64,000 bases of DNA from Xanthobacteraceae bacterium (GTDB taxonomy: Bacteria; Pseudomonadota; Alphaproteobacteria; Rhizobiales; Xanthobacteraceae): contig JARBUD010000001.1 of NCBI GenBank assembly GCA_029239875.1, positions 62,001 to 126,000 on the forward strand, written 5' to 3'. Made by a program: the position numbers and the translations under genes. The notes below the pieces were generated by a model, which made no database searches, was not told where the DNA came from, and saw only the letters and a program-made list of their open reading frames with translations. Shown in pieces: positions 10,465 to 24,830 of this stretch. Position 1 is the first letter of the stretch. Each line of letters begins with the position of its first letter.

Positions 10465-11266
10465 GCGGCTGCCGCACGCGCGGCGCGAAGCCGAGCGCCT
10501 GCGCCAGTCCTTCCGGCCGCCCGGCCGGCTCGCTCAAGTCCATGTCCGCCGCCACATGCGCGATATGCCCGCGCATCAGCTCGGCCGCCTCCACGGACGC
10601 GCCGCGCTCGATGGCGGCGACGATGCGCGAGTGCTCGTCCGGCGGGCAGGCGGAATACTCGCCGCGGGCATAGAGCAGGATCGACAGCGAGCTCAGCGCC
10701 TGCAGCTCGGTGAGCAGCCGCACGAAGACCGGGTTTCCCGCCACTTCCGCCAGCACCACGTGGAATTCGCCGGTGAGGCGCACCAGCGTCGCCCGGTCGC
10801 CGGCGGCGCGCGCTTCGTCCTCGGTGGCGATGTGCCGGCGCAGGCGGGCCAGGGCGTGATCGTCGCAGCTGCACGCCGCCGCCCCCGCGATCTCCGGCTC
10901 CACCACGGCGCGGGCGGCGAGCACATGACGGGCATAGGCCCGGCTCGGCGCCGCGACGAAGGCGCCGCGATTGGGATGCTGCTCGACGATGCCGTCCTGC
11001 GCGAGGCGCGCCAGGGCCTGGCGCACCACCGTGCGGCTGACCCCGAACAGCTCCGCCAGCCGGTCCTCGGTCAGCTTCTCGCCCGGCGGCAGCCGCCGCT
11101 CGAAGATCGCCTCGAGGATGCGGGCGCGGATCAGCGCCTCGGAGCGGCCCCGCTCCGCCGCCGGCGCGTCGGTGGTCAGCTCGTGCATGTCCCGGCTCAT
11201 GCCGTGTCGGCCCATGGCGTCTCGGCCCGTACAATCCCGGCCTGCGCGGTCCGGCCATTCATGCAT
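10460..11266 (-). CDS. GntR-family transcriptional regulator, FCD (FadR) subfamily
   Basis: A protein of up to 268 residues with an N-terminal winged helix (LIRARILEAIFERRLPPGEK, then LTEDRLAELFGVSRTVVRQA and QHPNRGAFVAAPS) and a C-terminal all-helical FCD ligand domain with metal-binding-type Asp/His positions such as FHVVLAEVAGN and HSRIVAAIERG. FCD regulators usually sense organic acids. The ATG at 11266 has GGGGGA five bases upstream; in-frame ATGs at 11200 and 11188 are alternatives. The gene is next to tenA on the same strand, but a link to thiamine is not evident. Confidence 0.88.
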   Translation of the reverse strand: MHEWPDRAGRDCTGRDAMGRHGMSRDMHELTTDAPAAERGRSEALIRARILEAIFERRLPPGEKLTEDRLAELFGVSRTVVRQALARLAQDGIVEQHPNRGAFVAAPSRAYARHVLAARAVVEPEIAGAAACSCDDHALARLRRHIATEDEARAAGDRATLVRLTGEFHVVLAEVAGNPVFVRLLTELQALSSLSILLYARGEYSACPPDEHSRIVAAIERGASVEAAELMRGHIAHVAADMDLSEPAGRPEGLAQALGFAPRVRQPR

Positions 11267-11313
11267 GTTTCCCCCGCCGGCGCCATGCGGCGTCGGGCCG
11301 GGTCATGCAGGAA

Positions 11314-12006
11314 TCAGACCGGCCAGTCCGCCAGCCGCCAGGCCGAATCCCAGAACATCCATTCGAGCTGGGTCGCGCGCTTGTACGCCGCGTGCATGCG
11401 GGTGAGCACCTCGGGCGAGGCGCCGGCCGCGGCGCGGTCGGTGGTGGCGATCACCGCGCGCACCGCCTCGTGGAACTCCTCGCCGGCATAGGTGTCGATC
11501 CACGCGTCGTAGGGGTTCGGGCGCACGGCGCGGCCGAGGATGTCGCGGCCGATCTCGGCATAGATCCAGAAGCAGGGCAGCAGCGCCGCCAGCACCACCG
11601 GATAGGGCTCGGCATAGGCGGCGGCGATCAGGAAGTTCGAATAATGGTGGCAGACCGGCGACATCTCGGTCCGCGCGAACTCGTCCGGGCCGAGGCCGAA
11701 CTTGTCGAAGAAGTCGGCATGCAGCGAACGCTCCACCACCACCGCGACCTTGGCGGCCTCCGCGAACTGCACCAGCCCGTCCGGGTCGTCCGCCTTGGCG
11801 GCGGCGATGGCGAGGCCGCGGCCGAAGGCGATGAGGTAATGCGCGTCCTGCACCATGTAGTGGCGGAAGCGCTCCAGCGACAGCGTGCCGTCCGCCAGCG
11901 CGGCGTTGAACGGCATGGTGCGGATCGCCTCATAGGTCGGCAGGTTCCGGCCCCAGGCATGCGCGCTGAAGGTGGAGGCGCTGAAGCTCGTCGCGTCGCT
12001 GCTCAT
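11314..12006 (-). CDS. tenA: Thiaminase II / aminopyrimidine aminohydrolase
   Basis: A 230-residue haem-oxygenase-fold TenA protein. It hydrolyses aminomethyl- and formylaminopyrimidine degradation products of thiamine so the pyrimidine can be salvaged. Family marks are FRHYMVQDAHYLIAFGRGLA, the catalytic Cys in MSPVCHHYSNFL, YPVVLAALLPCFWIYAEIG and NPYDAWIDTYAGEEF. The ATG at 12006 sits 9 bases after GGAG; another ATG at 12012 is only 3 bases from that site and less likely. No other thiamine gene or TPP riboswitch was seen nearby. Confidence 0.92.
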   Translation of the reverse strand: MSSDATSFSASTFSAHAWGRNLPTYEAIRTMPFNAALADGTLSLERFRHYMVQDAHYLIAFGRGLAIAAAKADDPDGLVQFAEAAKVAVVVERSLHADFFDKFGLGPDEFARTEMSPVCHHYSNFLIAAAYAEPYPVVLAALLPCFWIYAEIGRDILGRAVRPNPYDAWIDTYAGEEFHEAVRAVIATTDRAAAGASPEVLTRMHAAYKRATQLEWMFWDSAWRLADWPV

Positions 12007-12025
12007 CGGCATGGTCTCCGGACAT

Positions 12026-12051
12026 GAAAAGGGCCGCTGTCGAAGCGGCCC
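12026..12051 (-). terminator. Rho-independent terminator of the atp operon
   Basis: On the minus strand GGGCCGCT and AGCGGCCC form an 8-bp stem with a 5-base loop followed by TTTTC. It lies 31 bases after the atpC stop, a textbook position for the end of atpHAGDC. Confidence 0.82.
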
Positions 12052-12082
12052 GGATCATAGTGGCTGTGGCGGGAAGTGCCGA

Positions 12083-12499
12083 TCAATGCGTCGTGCGCGC
12101 ATCGGCCTCGACCGCCGCGGCCGCCGACTTCACCTGCTCGAGGAAGACGAGGCGGCGGTTGCGGGTGGTCTCGTCCTTGGCGTCCTCGACGTCCTCTTCC
12201 GCGTCCTTGATCATCTGCGCGAGGTTCTCGGCGCGCAGATCAGCGAGCGGGATGGCGGTCTCGGCCAGCACGGTCAGGCCCTGCGGGTTCGCCTCGGCGA
12301 AGCCGCCGCGCACGAACAGCTTGCGGGGGGCACCGTCGCCCTTGATGGTCAGGATGCCGGGCTTCAGCGTCGAGACGAAGGGCGCGTGGCCGGCGAGGAC
12401 GCCGAACTCGCCCTCGGTGCCCGGGACGACGACTTCGCTCACCGTGCCGGAATAGACGAGGCGCTCGGGCGAGACGAGTTCGAACGGGAAGGTGGCCAT
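12083..12499 (-). CDS. atpC: F1 ATP synthase epsilon subunit
   Basis: A 138-residue epsilon subunit with the N-terminal beta sandwich ([53 protein letters not shown]) and a short helical C-terminal part. It belongs to the central stalk and modulates ATPase activity. The frame is open upstream but ATG 12499 follows GGAGGACCC and matches the family start, so 12 upstream residues are excluded. It is the last gene of the F1 operon, 72 bases after atpD. Confidence 0.96.
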   Translation of the reverse strand: MATFPFELVSPERLVYSGTVSEVVVPGTEGEFGVLAGHAPFVSTLKPGILTIKGDGAPRKLFVRGGFAEANPQGLTVLAETAIPLADLRAENLAQMIKDAEEDVEDAKDETTRNRRLVFLEQVKSAAAAVEADARTTH

Positions 12500-12571
12500 G
12501 GGTCCTCCAGAGGATGCGTCAGCTTGAGCGATCACCGCCCCGCGCCCTCAAGGGGCGCCGGGCGAAGAGGA

Positions 12572-14032
<1,461 letters not shown>

Positions 14033-14917
14033 TCACAGCGCCTCGGCGCCGGAGATGATCTCGATCAGTTCCTTCGTGATCATCGCCTGGCGGGTGCGGT
14101 TGTAGGTCAAAGTCTGCTTCTTGATCATCTCACCCGCGTTGCGGGTGGCGTTGTCCATCGCGCTCATGCGCGCGCCCTGCTCGGACGCGCCGTTCTCGAG
14201 CAGCGACTTGAAGATCTGCACCGCGAGGTTGCGCGGCAGCAGGTCGGCGAGGATCTCGGCCTCGCCCGGCTCGTAGTCGTAGACCGCCGAGGCGCCCGTG
14301 GCGGCAGCCGCCGGCTGCTCGGGGAAGGTGGCGGGGATGAGCTGCTGCGCGGTCGGCACCTGCGAGATGACCGACTGGAAGCGGCTGAAGAACTGCGTGG
14401 CGACGTCGAACTCGCCGGCGGCGAACATGTCGCCGAGGTCGTGGGCGATCGCCTGGGCGTCGGCGAAGGTGACGCCCTTGTTGGCGCGCAGCTCGACCAG
14501 CTTGACGATCTGCTTCGGGAACAGCCGGCGCAGCGGCTCGTAGCCCTTGCGGCCGACGCAGTAGAACTTGACCGTCTTGCCCTGGTTCATCAGCACGAGC
14601 GCCCGCTCGCGGGCGATGCGGACGATCGACGAGTTGAAGGCGCCGCACAGGCCGCGCTCGGCGGTGAGCACGAGCAGCAGGTGCGTCTCGTCCTTGCCGG
14701 TGCCGGTGAGCAGCGCCGGCACGTCCGGCCCGGGGGCGACGGCAGTGGCGATGTTGCCGAGCACGCTCTCCATGCGCTGGGCATAGGGACGCGCGGCCTC
14801 GGCGGCCTGCTGGGCGCGCCGCAGCTTGGCCGCGGCCACCATCTGCATCGCCTTGGTGATCTTCTGCGTCGCCTTCACCGAAGCGATGCGATTGCGCAGA
14901 TCCTTAAGGCTGGCCAT
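14033..14917 (-). CDS. atpG: F1 ATP synthase gamma subunit
   Basis: A 294-residue central-stalk subunit. The N-terminal helix [20 protein letters not shown] and the C-terminal helix [20 protein letters not shown] with [20 protein letters not shown] are the coiled-coil rotor segments conserved across the family. [17 protein letters not shown] is another family block. It rotates inside the alpha3beta3 head and couples it to the c-ring. It lies 22 bases after atpA and 27 before atpD. Confidence 0.97.
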   Translation of the reverse strand: MASLKDLRNRIASVKATQKITKAMQMVAAAKLRRAQQAAEAARPYAQRMESVLGNIATAVAPGPDVPALLTGTGKDETHLLLVLTAERGLCGAFNSSIVRIARERALVLMNQGKTVKFYCVGRKGYEPLRRLFPKQIVKLVELRANKGVTFADAQAIAHDLGDMFAAGEFDVATQFFSRFQSVISQVPTAQQLIPATFPEQPAAAATGASAVYDYEPGEAEILADLLPRNLAVQIFKSLLENGASEQGARMSAMDNATRNAGEMIKKQTLTYNRTRQAMITKELIEIISGAEAL

Positions 14918-14939
14918 TTACCCCGATGCTCCGATGCGC

Positions 14940-17023
<2,084 letters not shown>

Positions 17024-17378
17024 TGTGCCTCTCTCGGGACTTGTCCGAAGCGATGCCCGCCAGAACGGCGCCGGCTCGCGGACGGGAAAGGTTCAAACTC
17101 AAGGAGGACCGGACTTTAGTGCCCGCCCCTGAAGTCGGCGGTTCCCTAACACGGCTGTTTGAACGCTGCAACACGGGGACGTGAGGGATTGCGGGGGCCA
17201 AATGACGTAGCGGCCCCGTAGCACCTTCAAACGCCGGCAAACCAGTCACGCCAAGGCTTTGCCCCGCCTGCGGCGCTTTGCTGCACCACCGTCGTGACGC
17301 AACGTCAGATCGCGTCCCGCGCGCCCCTGCGCGGGCGTGTCGCGCCGGCTCGGCGCGCCTCTGGCATGCCAGGGAAGG
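17024..17378. other. Intergenic region upstream of atpH and downstream of ccmB
   Basis: These 355 bases have no convincing gene. The part next to atpH should hold the atp promoter; on the minus strand TTGCAG, 17 bases, TAGGGA is a weak candidate. A small hairpin (CGCGCC with GGCGCG, 17341-17357) lies 22 bases beyond the ccmB stop and could end the ccmAB transcript, although it has no T-run. Confidence 0.4.
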
Positions 17379-18050
17379 TCAGTCGCGGGTCGCCCGCAGC
17401 GCCGCCGCCGCCGCGATCGGGCCGAGCACCATCGCGGCGAGCGAAAGCCCCGCGAGGATGCGGAATGGCGTGCCGAAGGGCACGGTGCCGCCCAGCGCCG
17501 TCCCGGTCGCCGCCACGGCGAAGATCAGCACGGGGATGGTCAGCGGCATCACCAGCACCGCCACCAAGAGCCCGCCGCGGCGGAAGGCGGCGGCGAAGGC
17601 CGCACCGATCAGCCCGAGAAAGGTGATGGCCGGCGTGCCGACGAGCAGCGTCAGCGTCAGCGCGCCGATCGAGGCCGGCTGCAGGTTGAGCAGCAGGGAG
17701 AGCACCGGCGCGGCGATGACCAGCGGCAGGCCGGTGGCGATCCAGTGGGCCAGCCCCTTGGCGGCGGCGATCAGCTCCAGCGGCAGCTCCAGCATCGACA
17801 TGACGTCGAGCGAGCCGTCCTCGGCGTCCGCCGCGAACAGCCGGTCGAGGCCGATCAGCGAGGCCAGCAGCGCGCCGATCCACAATATCGCCGGGCCGAT
17901 GCGCGCGAGCAGGGCAAGGTCCGGGCCGATGGCGAAGGGCGTCACCACGACGACAGCAAGGAAGAACACGACGCCGAGCCCGGCGCCGCCGCCGGCGCGG
18001 ATGGCGAGCCGCAGATCGCGCTGGAGCAAGGCGAGGAAGGCGCGGCTCAT
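17379..18050 (-). CDS. ccmB: Haem exporter subunit CcmB (cytochrome c maturation)
   Basis: A 223-residue inner-membrane permease with about six hydrophobic segments, from LALLQRDLRLAIRAGGGAGL to LSLAAMVLGPIAAAAALRAT. The family block DRLFAADAEDGSLDVMSMLE followed by LPLELIAAAKGLAHW is visible. CcmAB with CcmC and CcmD delivers haem to CcmE for c-type cytochrome assembly. Start and ccmA stop overlap by four bases (ATGA). No ccmC or ccmD follows in the window. The c-type cytochrome encoded at 58.5-59.2 kb would need this system. Confidence 0.95.
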   Translation of the reverse strand: MSRAFLALLQRDLRLAIRAGGGAGLGVVFFLAVVVVTPFAIGPDLALLARIGPAILWIGALLASLIGLDRLFAADAEDGSLDVMSMLELPLELIAAAKGLAHWIATGLPLVIAAPVLSLLLNLQPASIGALTLTLLVGTPAITFLGLIGAAFAAAFRRGGLLVAVLVMPLTIPVLIFAVAATGTALGGTVPFGTPFRILAGLSLAAMVLGPIAAAAALRATRD

Positions 18051-18682
18051 GCGACCACCGCCGCAATCGGGCTCGCCGGGCGCCGGGCGCCGAGGTCGAG
18101 CGCATCGGAGGGGCCGAGATCGAGCGGGGCGTGGGTGGCGGCGACGATCATCCCGCCTTTCTCCACATGCGCACGCGCGAGGGCGGCGAACCGCGCCTGC
18201 GCCGCGACGTCGAGCGCCGTGGTCGGCTCGTCCAGCAGCCAGAGCGGGCGCTCGGCGACCAGAAGGCGGGCGAGCGCGAGGCGCCGCTTCTGCCCGGCCG
18301 AGAGCACGGCGACGGGCAGCCCGCCGAGCCCGCCGAGCCCGACCTCCTCCATCGCCTCGCCGACGGTGAGCGCCGGCCGGCCCAGCATGGCGCGCCAGAA
18401 AGAGAGATTCTCTTCGGCCGACAGCGCCGCCTTGTGGGCGTCGAGATGGCCGAGATAATGGATCCCTTCCGCGAAATCCTCCGGCTCGGCGGCGCCTTCG
18501 AGGCGCAGGCGCCCGGCGGCGGGCTCCGAAAGCCCCGCCAATATGCGCAGCAGCGAGGACTTGCCGGTGCCGTTCGGGCCGGTGACGATCAGCGCCCGCC
18601 CCGATTCCAGGTTGAAGCCGAGCCCTTCGAACAGCAGCCGCGCCCCGCGCCGGCACGCCAGACCCTCCACGACGAGGCGCAT
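18047..18682 (-). CDS. ccmA: Haem exporter ATP-binding protein CcmA
   Basis: A 211-residue ABC ATPase partner of CcmB. Walker A is ALIVTGPNGTGKSSLLRILAG, the signature motif region is VAVLSAGQKRRLALARLLV, Walker B is PLWLLDEPTTALD, and the switch His is in VAATHAPLDLG. The ATG at 18682 gives MRLVVEGLAC; a GTG at 18694 would add four residues. The gene is short for an ABC protein, which is normal for CcmA. It overlaps ccmB. Confidence 0.95.
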   Translation of the reverse strand: MRLVVEGLACRRGARLLFEGLGFNLESGRALIVTGPNGTGKSSLLRILAGLSEPAAGRLRLEGAAEPEDFAEGIHYLGHLDAHKAALSAEENLSFWRAMLGRPALTVGEAMEEVGLGGLGGLPVAVLSAGQKRRLALARLLVAERPLWLLDEPTTALDVAAQARFAALARAHVEKGGMIVAATHAPLDLGPSDALDLGARRPASPIAAVVA

Positions 18683-18896
18683 CAGCGCATCCACCCGTTA
18701 CCGCAGGCGATGCAGCGCACAAATTTCCGATGCATCGCGTCGTGCCCTCTAGGATCGGAGTTTGAAATGGCTCTATATAGAATTCTGAACGATGCGCCCC
18801 GCGCCGCGACAGGGCAGCGCGAGCTATAGCCCGCCAGCCCTCCCTCCTCCAAGGCCCGGCGCATCCTGCCACACCGTTAGCGGGGATCAGTCAGCC

Positions 18897-21581
<2,685 letters not shown>

Positions 21582-21612
21582 CCTAGAGCCTGTCGCACCC
21601 TCATCCTGGAGC

Positions 21613-21640
21613 GCTCCCCCGGGACCTAATCCGGGGGAGC
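21613..21640 (+). terminator. Hairpin after acnA within a CTCATCCTG-type repeat
   Basis: GCTCCCCCGG and CCGGGGGAGC form a perfect 10-bp stem with an 8-base loop, starting 31 bases after acnA. Flanks (CCTCATCCTGGAGC and CCTCGAAGGAGG) resemble the larger repeat elements nearby, so this may be a diverged repeat unit acting as terminator. Confidence 0.6.
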
Positions 21641-21681
21641 CTCGAAGGAGGGCACGCCGGGTGCGCCGATCCACAATGCAC

Positions 21682-21787
21682 CCTCATCCTGAGGTGCTCG
21701 CGCAGCGAGCCTCGGAGGATGGTTGTTCAAGCGCGCCGGGATGAGCATCCTTCGAGGCCCGGCTACGCCGGGCTCCTCAGGATGAGG
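21682..21787. repeat. Intergenic palindromic repeat element, copy A
   Basis: The 106-base element begins CCTCATCCTGAGGTGCTCGC and ends CTCCTCAGGATGAGG, so the ends are inverted repeats. Internal GCTCGCGCAGCGAGC and GCCCGGCTACGCCGGGC form further hairpins, and a pair of GGATG/CATCC sequences faces the centre. The same design recurs at 22933, 33595 and 34843. Confidence 0.85.
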
Positions 21788-21933
21788 TTGATCGGCGCGG
21801 AATCGGAAAGCCGCGCCGGTCCGCTATCCGCCGTGGCGCGGCGGCGACGCCTCACCGTTGCGTGCACGGCGACACCCGAATGTGACTGGTCCCGACGTCC
21901 ACGGCGTCCTATTGCCTAGGGCCGGACGCGATC

Positions 21934-21977
21934 GGATCTTGGCCCGCGGGATCTTGGCCCGGCGGGATCTTGGCCCG
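21934..21977. repeat. Three tandem copies of GGATCTTGGCCCG
   Basis: GGATCTTGGCCCG occurs at 21934, 21949 and 21965, period 15-16 bases, about 120 bases upstream of the DUF1223 gene. It could be a set of regulator sites or a simple slippage product; nothing else in the window shares the sequence. Confidence 0.6.
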
Positions 21978-22094
21978 TATCGGCGATCCGTCTCAGAGCT
22001 GTGCGACGAGACCGCGTGCCGGATCGGAGGCGATCCGGCCGACGTGGGCTCCAGCCTCTCTTTTTGTGCTCGCGCCGAGGACGATCCGCTCGAC

Positions 22095-22904
22095 ATGCTC
22101 GCCCCCAACGCCGTTACCGCCCCGCCCCAGCCCATGCGTGCCGCCCTTCCAGGTGGCGACCGGGTGGCGCGGATCGGGTTCGTGCTGCTGGCTCTGGTGC
22201 TGATCCTGCCGGCCGCCGCCCATGCCGAGGACGCCTCGGTCAAGCCCGTCTCCGCCCCCAAGGCGATGGTGGAGCTGTTCACCAGCCAGGGCTGCTCGGC
22301 CTGTCCGCCCGCCGACAAGCTGATGGGCGAGCTGGCGGAGCGCCCGGACGTCATCGCCCTCACCCTGGCGGTGGACTACTGGGACTATCTCGGCTGGAAG
22401 GACACGCTGGCCAAGCACGGCCATTCGCTGCGCCAGAAGGCCTATGCCCGCATGCGCGGCGACGGCAAGATGTTCACCCCGCAGGCGGTGGTGAACGGGC
22501 GCGTCATGGCCATCGGCTCGGACCGCTCGACGCTGGAGCGCACGCTCTCGACCATCGCCCGGCCCACCGTGCCGGTGGCGATCGACAGCGACGGCGAGAA
22601 GCTGAAGATCAGGATCGGCGCCGCGCCGGGCTCGGGCTCGGGCGAGGTATGGCTCTGCCCGGTGGCGAGCCGGATGAAGGTGGACATCGGCCGCGGCGAG
22701 AACGAAGGCACCAGCATGACCTACCACAATGTGGTGCGCGGCTGGACCAAGCTCGGCGACTGGAACGGCGGCGAGGCCAGCTTCGAGGCGACGCTGCGCC
22801 GCCTGCCGGACGATCCCACGGACGCCGTGGCGGTGTTCGTGCAGTCGGGCTCCTCGACCGAGCCGGGCGCCATCCTCGGCGCCACGCTGCAGCCTTTGCA
22901 CTGA
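22095..22904 (+). CDS. Secreted DUF1223 (thioredoxin-like) protein
   Basis: A 269-residue protein with a hydrophobic N-terminal segment (IGFVLLALVLILPAAAHAED) that looks like a cleavable signal. It is followed by the DUF1223 start VELFTSQGCSACPPADKLMG, which carries a CxxC in a thioredoxin-like fold, then DYWDYLGWKDTLA, RMRGDGKMFTPQAVVNGR and a C-terminal beta domain. The family is common in alphaproteobacteria and its function is not established; a periplasmic redox role is inference from the CxxC. ATG 22095 was chosen because residues upstream are low-quality; 22134 is an alternative that also keeps the signal. Confidence 0.85.
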   Translation: MLAPNAVTAPPQPMRAALPGGDRVARIGFVLLALVLILPAAAHAEDASVKPVSAPKAMVELFTSQGCSACPPADKLMGELAERPDVIALTLAVDYWDYLGWKDTLAKHGHSLRQKAYARMRGDGKMFTPQAVVNGRVMAIGSDRSTLERTLSTIARPTVPVAIDSDGEKLKIRIGAAPGSGSGEVWLCPVASRMKVDIGRGENEGTSMTYHNVVRGWTKLGDWNGGEASFEATLRRLPDDPTDAVAVFVQSGSSTEPGAILGATLQPLH

Positions 22905-22932
22905 ACGCCCTGAAGGTCCAACCGCAAAGCCC

Positions 22933-23040
22933 CCTCATCCTGAGGTGCTCGCGCAGCGAGCCTCGAAGGATGGTCGGCACCGTGCACCCGGACGAGCATC
23001 CTTCGAGGCCCGACCTTTGGTCGGGCACCTCAGGATGAGG
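22933..23040. repeat. Intergenic palindromic repeat element, copy B
   Basis: A 108-base element, CCTCATCCTGAGGTGCTCGC to CACCTCAGGATGAGG, with inner hairpins GCTCGCGCAGCGAGC and GCCCGACCTTTGGTCGGGC. The left half is nearly identical to copy A; the right inner hairpin differs in sequence but is kept as a stem, which suggests the structure matters. Confidence 0.85.
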
Positions 23041-23203
23041 TTGATCCCTGCTGAAAGCGGAGTTTGTGACGACCCCTGAGGATCGCCTCGACAATCCCCT
23101 CAATGGGGCTACGAGGGGAAATGCAGCGGCAACGTTTCCCTCGCCACAAGGCAAAAGACCGGCTGAGCCGACCCCAACCACAACCCCTCACGGCAAAAGA
23201 AAA

Positions 23204-23222
23204 GGGCCGGCAGAGCCGGCCC
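23204..23222 (-). terminator. Strong rho-independent terminator on the minus strand
   Basis: On the minus strand GGGCCGGC and GCCGGCCC form an 8-bp stem with a TCT loop followed by TTTTCTTTT. This is the best intrinsic terminator in the window, yet the only reading frame just before it is the doubtful small one at 23246-23437. Confidence 0.75.
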
Positions 23223-23245
23223 TAAGAGCAATTCGGGGATTGAAC

Positions 23246-23437
23246 CTAGAACATAACGTCAGGCCGGCCCATGAGCGCCGCGGGGGGCTGGGGGGCTGGG
23301 AAACCGATGCGCCACACGAACCGGCCCAACGCTATGGTTAAGAGATTGGAAGCCGCAATTGGCAGCGCAACGGCTGAATTCGGGCAGCTCTGTGATTTCG
23401 GTTGACGAGGCCGTGAACAAGGCGGGGTAAAGCCCAT
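23246..23437 (-). CDS. Possible small protein or non-coding transcript upstream of an orphan terminator
   Basis: A 63-codon frame starting ATG at 23437 and stopping 23 bases before the terminator at 23222. The predicted product contains AASNLLTIALGRFVWRIGF and PAPQPPAALMGRPDVMF; no family is recognised. No good ribosome binding site precedes the ATG, and codon use is not clearly coding. The terminator position argues that something is transcribed leftward here; it could equally be a small RNA of about 200-300 bases. Confidence 0.25.
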   Translation of the reverse strand: MGFTPPCSRPRQPKSQSCPNSAVALPIAASNLLTIALGRFVWRIGFPAPQPPAALMGRPDVMF

Positions 23438-23559
23438 GAAAGCCGCTTGAAGGCGCCCGCCAAGCGGTGGATCATGACGGATGAATGACTAAGTGAGTCC
23501 GGGTGACCGGCCATCGTCGGGGCGTGAGCAGCCCGGAATGGCCAAGCCGGAGGAGCCGC

Positions 23560-23901
23560 GTGGCGGAAATCGACCCCATACAATTGCCGGTCGCAGGTCG
23601 TGCCGACCTCGTCACCTTCCACCGGCGCGAGCTCGACCGGATCCTCGATCTCTACGGCCGCATGGTGGCGCTGGGCGAATGGCGCGACTACGCCATCGAC
23701 TTCACCAGGGACCGCGCCATCTTCTCCATCTTCCGGCGCTCCACCGAGGTGCCGATCTACCGCATCGAGAAGGACCCGCGTCTCGCCCGCAAGCAGGGCG
23801 CCTACACCGTGGTGTCGCAGACCGGCCTCATCCTCAAGCGCGGCCACGAGCTTGCCCGCGTCATCGCGGTGCTGGAAAAGCCGCTGCGTGCGGTAAACTG
23901 A
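23560..23901 (+). CDS. DUF2794 family protein
   Basis: A 113-residue protein of a family common in alphaproteobacteria and of unknown function. It carries the signature VTFHRRELDRILDLYGRMVA, GEWRDYAIDFTRDRAIFSIF and YRIEKDPRLARKQGAYTVVS. A GTG at 23560, 6 bases after GGAGG, gives VAEIDPIQLPVAGRADL and is clearly better supported than the ATG at 23503. The product is predicted cytoplasmic, without membrane segments. It is 33 bases upstream of aguB on the same strand. Confidence 0.9.
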   Translation: MAEIDPIQLPVAGRADLVTFHRRELDRILDLYGRMVALGEWRDYAIDFTRDRAIFSIFRRSTEVPIYRIEKDPRLARKQGAYTVVSQTGLILKRGHELARVIAVLEKPLRAVN

Positions 23902-23934
23902 GCGCGCACGACCTGTGATGCACCGGAGACGAGA

Positions 23935-24825
23935 ATGCGCAACCTGACCGTTGCCGCCACCCAGATGCACTGCGACTGGAATATCGAAGGCAACATCGCC
24001 CGCGCCGAGGCGCTGGTGCGCGAGGCCGCCAGCCGCGGCGCCAAGCTGATCCTGCTGCAGGAGCTGTTCGAGACCCCCTATTTCTGCCAGGACCAGCTCT
24101 ACGACTTCCTCGAGCTCGCCTCCCCCTTCGAGGGCAACCGGCTGGTCGCGCATTTCGCCGGGCTGGCGAAGGAACTGGGCGTGGTGCTGCCCGTCAGCTT
24201 CTTCGAGCGCGCCGGCAACGCCGCCTTCAACAGCCTCGCCATGGTCGACGCCGACGGCTCCATCCTCGGCCTCTACCGCAAGAGCCACATTCCGGACGGG
24301 CCGGGCTACACCGAGAAATTCTACTTCTCGCCCGGCGATACCGGCTTCCGGGTATGGGACACGGCGGTCGGACGCATCGGGGTGGGCATATGCTGGGACC
24401 AGTGGTTCCCGGAATGCGCGCGCACCATGGCGCTGCTCGGCGCCGAGGTGCTGCTCTATCCCACCGCCATCGGCTCCGAGCCGCAGGATGCGAGCCTGGA
24501 TTCCTCCGGCCACTGGCAGCGCGTGATGCAGGGCCATGCGGGGGCGAACCTCATGCCAGTGATCGCCTCCAACCGCATCGGCACCGAGCAGGGGCGCAAC
24601 GGCACCTCGATCACCTTCTACGGCTCCTCCTTCATCGCCGACCCGACCGGCGCCAAGCTGGCCGAGGCGGGCCGGACGGAGGAGACCGTCCTCACGGCGA
24701 CCTTCGACCTCGACGCCATCGCCCACCAACGCCACAGCTGGGGCGTGTTCCGCGACCGCCGGCCGGAGCTCTACGCCCCGCTGCTCTCGCTCGACGGGCG
24801 CGCGCTCACGCGAAAGGCCGGCTGA
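23935..24825 (+). CDS. aguB: N-carbamoylputrescine amidase
   Basis: A 296-residue carbon-nitrogen hydrolase (nitrilase superfamily) that releases putrescine, CO2 and ammonia from N-carbamoylputrescine. The Glu-Lys-Cys triad is visible: E in LILLQELFETPYF, K in LYRKSHIPDGPGYTEKFYF and C in VGICWDQWFPECAR. Start ATG 23935 gives MRNLTVAATQMHCDWN, typical for the family. Agmatine deiminase follows 5 bases later, so the two consecutive steps of the agmatine route to putrescine are encoded together. Confidence 0.95.
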   Translation: MRNLTVAATQMHCDWNIEGNIARAEALVREAASRGAKLILLQELFETPYFCQDQLYDFLELASPFEGNRLVAHFAGLAKELGVVLPVSFFERAGNAAFNSLAMVDADGSILGLYRKSHIPDGPGYTEKFYFSPGDTGFRVWDTAVGRIGVGICWDQWFPECARTMALLGAEVLLYPTAIGSEPQDASLDSSGHWQRVMQGHAGANLMPVIASNRIGTEQGRNGTSITFYGSSFIADPTGAKLAEAGRTEETVLTATFDLDAIAHQRHSWGVFRDRRPELYAPLLSLDGRALTRKAG

Positions 24826-24830
24826 CCATC

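Noticed and set aside
23066-23341. 91-codon plus-strand frame
   Set aside because: Composition is repetitive, no ribosome binding site, and it overlaps the minus-strand terminator; unlikely to be coding.
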